A stretch of 60,000 bases of DNA from Bolinopsis microptera (lineage: Eukaryota; Ctenophora; Tentaculata; Lobata; Bolinopsidae), in the NCBI RefSeq assembly GCF_026151205.1, contig NC_087079.1, forward strand, positions 12,206,635 to 12,266,634, given 5' to 3'. Of the stretch, positions 58,667 through 60,000 are shown piece after piece; position 1 is the first letter of the stretch; each line of letters opens with the position of its first letter. Made by a program: the position numbers and the translations under genes. The notes beneath the pieces were generated by a model, which was not told where the DNA came from, made no database searches, and saw only the letters and a list, made by a program, of their open reading frames with translations.

Positions 58667-59803
58667 CTAAATCTGGTCAATGAGTCTATTACCCATTACA
58701 GCTTTAGAGACTCTGCCTGAGCGTGTAGCATTAGATGAAGTAGGTATAACCTCTGTAGTAGCGACCTCTTCCGTAGTTTCGGTACTCTCCTCAGTAGCGA
58801 TCCCCGTCTCATTAATGGTATCCTTAGGATCCCTTAGGCAATCCTCTATTGCTTCAGGGCTTTCTGACAGAACGTGTTCCCTAAATCCCCGCATATCAAG
58901 GGTGTCTATTAGTGTCTGATCCAAAAGGTTTTCCACCAGCGATGTAGGTGTAGTAGATATCAGTAGTGTAGGATCAGGAGCCTTTGTAGTATTGGTAGTG
59001 GGTAACGATGGCATGATGATCTCATGGAGTCTTGGTGTGTTTGTCGCTTCCACCTCTTCAGTATCTGTTGATGTTCTGCTTGCAACAGGTTCTTTTCTGG
59101 TGCCTGCGTCCATCATCAGGTTACTGTGATAAATTATATGTTTACCCTTAGAATCTGTGATTTCCCAGTTGACATCGCTGAGTTTCCTAACAATGTGGAA
59201 TCGTCCATCAACCCATTTAGGCGAGATCTTTTTATATTTACCATATGTACGCTTTATTAGCACTCGGTCTCCTTGCTTCCACTCCTTACTCTCCTTTGAA
59301 TCCTCGTTTGAGTTTGTCTCTGCTTCAGACGGTCTCTTGATTAAATGTCGAACTGTCACGTGGGTTTTGAGGTTTAACTCTGTAACAGCTATAAAGTCAC
59401 AATAAGGACATGGGTGTGACCTTGTTATCCGATCATTGTGTGACAGCTTGTGTGTTTTTAATTCGCATTTACGTTTAGCTCGATATTCGCACAAATCACA
59501 TTTGTATTGTTTATGAATTTTAAGGTGGGTTAGTTTATGAATTTTAAGGTCATATTTGTCCCTTTTCCTGATATCACATTCGTCGCACTGAAATGGTTTG
59601 CCAGTGTGAATGAAATTGTGTTTTTTCAAGACATCCTTCCTTGCTGCAGCATAATCACAGATATCACATTTGAACGGTCTTCCTGCTTTGTGACTTCGTT
59701 CGTGCATAACACAATGAACAGTCTTTAACTGGATGGTTTTAATTCGCTGTTTGAATTTGTAGTCGTGGAGACACTCTAAGACTCTAGACCATCTGTTTTA
59801 TTA
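58667..59803 (-). CDS. C2H2 zinc-finger protein fused to integrase C-terminal (GPY/F-like) module
   Basis: From the ATG at 59707 the protein has 346 residues. Four C2H2 fingers occupy about residues 12-34, 39-61, 68-90 and 98-121 (C-x2-C-x12-H-x3/4-H). After an acidic and basic linker, residues 143-199 (starting EWKQGDRVLIKR, with SPKWVDGRFHIV and HSNLMM) match the SH3-like GPY/F end of Ty3/gypsy-type integrases. The C-terminus (TRSGRVSKAV) resembles the tail of retrotransposon Pol proteins. The open frame continues upstream of the ATG for about 30 codons to an AG at 59791, so an upstream exon is possible. No catalytic integrase core is present. It may be a domesticated fusion that binds DNA through its fingers, or the 3' remnant of an element that captured fingers. 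Confidence 0.75.
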
Positions 59804-60000
59804 TCGATTTCGGTGACTGATAGCTGCCAAATTCATCGCCATTTTAATCTGGATGATGAATGTTACAACGTTGCTCTAGATAACATCAAACATTAATACC
59901 AATTGAACGCTTAATATAAACTAAAACGCCATGTTTGGTAAACGAAAAGTATATAAATCAGCAAATAATACCAAGGACAATTTGAAGAGTGCAACTCATT
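59804..60000. other. Window edge upstream of the zinc-finger frame
   Basis: Two TAA codons at about 59798-59803 close the upstream frame. Promoter or first-exon sequence of the zinc-finger gene could begin here, but nothing specific is visible. Confidence 0.4.

Overview
The window is eukaryotic nuclear DNA. It is AT-rich, has GT-AG introns, a nuclear-type tRNA-His, C2H2 zinc fingers, rhodopsin-type GPCRs, a microsomal P450, non-LTR retrotransposons and many small inverted-repeat elements. An animal genome fits best, and the intronless GPCRs plus a highly repeated Ig-type receptor suggest an early-branching metazoan (cnidarian or placozoan grade). No species can be assigned from the sequence alone.

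The main feature is what I read as one giant minus-strand gene, running from about 55.3 kb (5' side) to beyond base 1 (3' side). I placed 55 exons in three clusters: 55.3-45.5 kb, 35.2-21.9 kb and 3.1-0 kb. Together they encode about 36 consecutive Ig-like domains. Each has a strand-C Trp and a D-x-G-x-Y-like F-strand motif, but almost none has the two disulfide cysteines. Near the 3' side a block of four TIL-like Cys-rich units sits between Ig domains. Clusters join in correct phase, and with a correctly completed Ig domain, across introns of 10.3 kb and 18.9 kb. Those introns would then contain other genes: a GPCR at 5.1-6.2 kb (minus), a GPCR at 36.8-37.9 kb (plus) and a CYP46/CYP4-like P450 at 39.6-41.1 kb (minus). 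A tRNA-His(GTG) lies in a smaller intron. The signal peptide, the first exons and the C-terminus of the giant gene are outside the window.

The big introns and the flanks are loaded with mobile DNA. There are three 5'-truncated LINE fragments, two with visible target-site duplications (TSDs). There is a 3.4 kb foldback element, a palindromic AGCGCT-rich satellite element with TTAGGG-like repeats at its centre, and a 1.5 kb element with many internal copies of its terminal motif. Two inverted copies of a roughly 1.5-2 kb element and several MITE families are also present. Long minisatellites (43 bp x ~25, 32 bp x ~65, 52 bp x 5, 31 bp x ~13) lie in introns of the Ig gene. At least two of them carry splice-site sequences in every unit.

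At the right edge, 58.7-59.8 kb on the minus strand encodes four C2H2 fingers fused to a retrotransposon integrase C-terminal (GPY/F-like) module.
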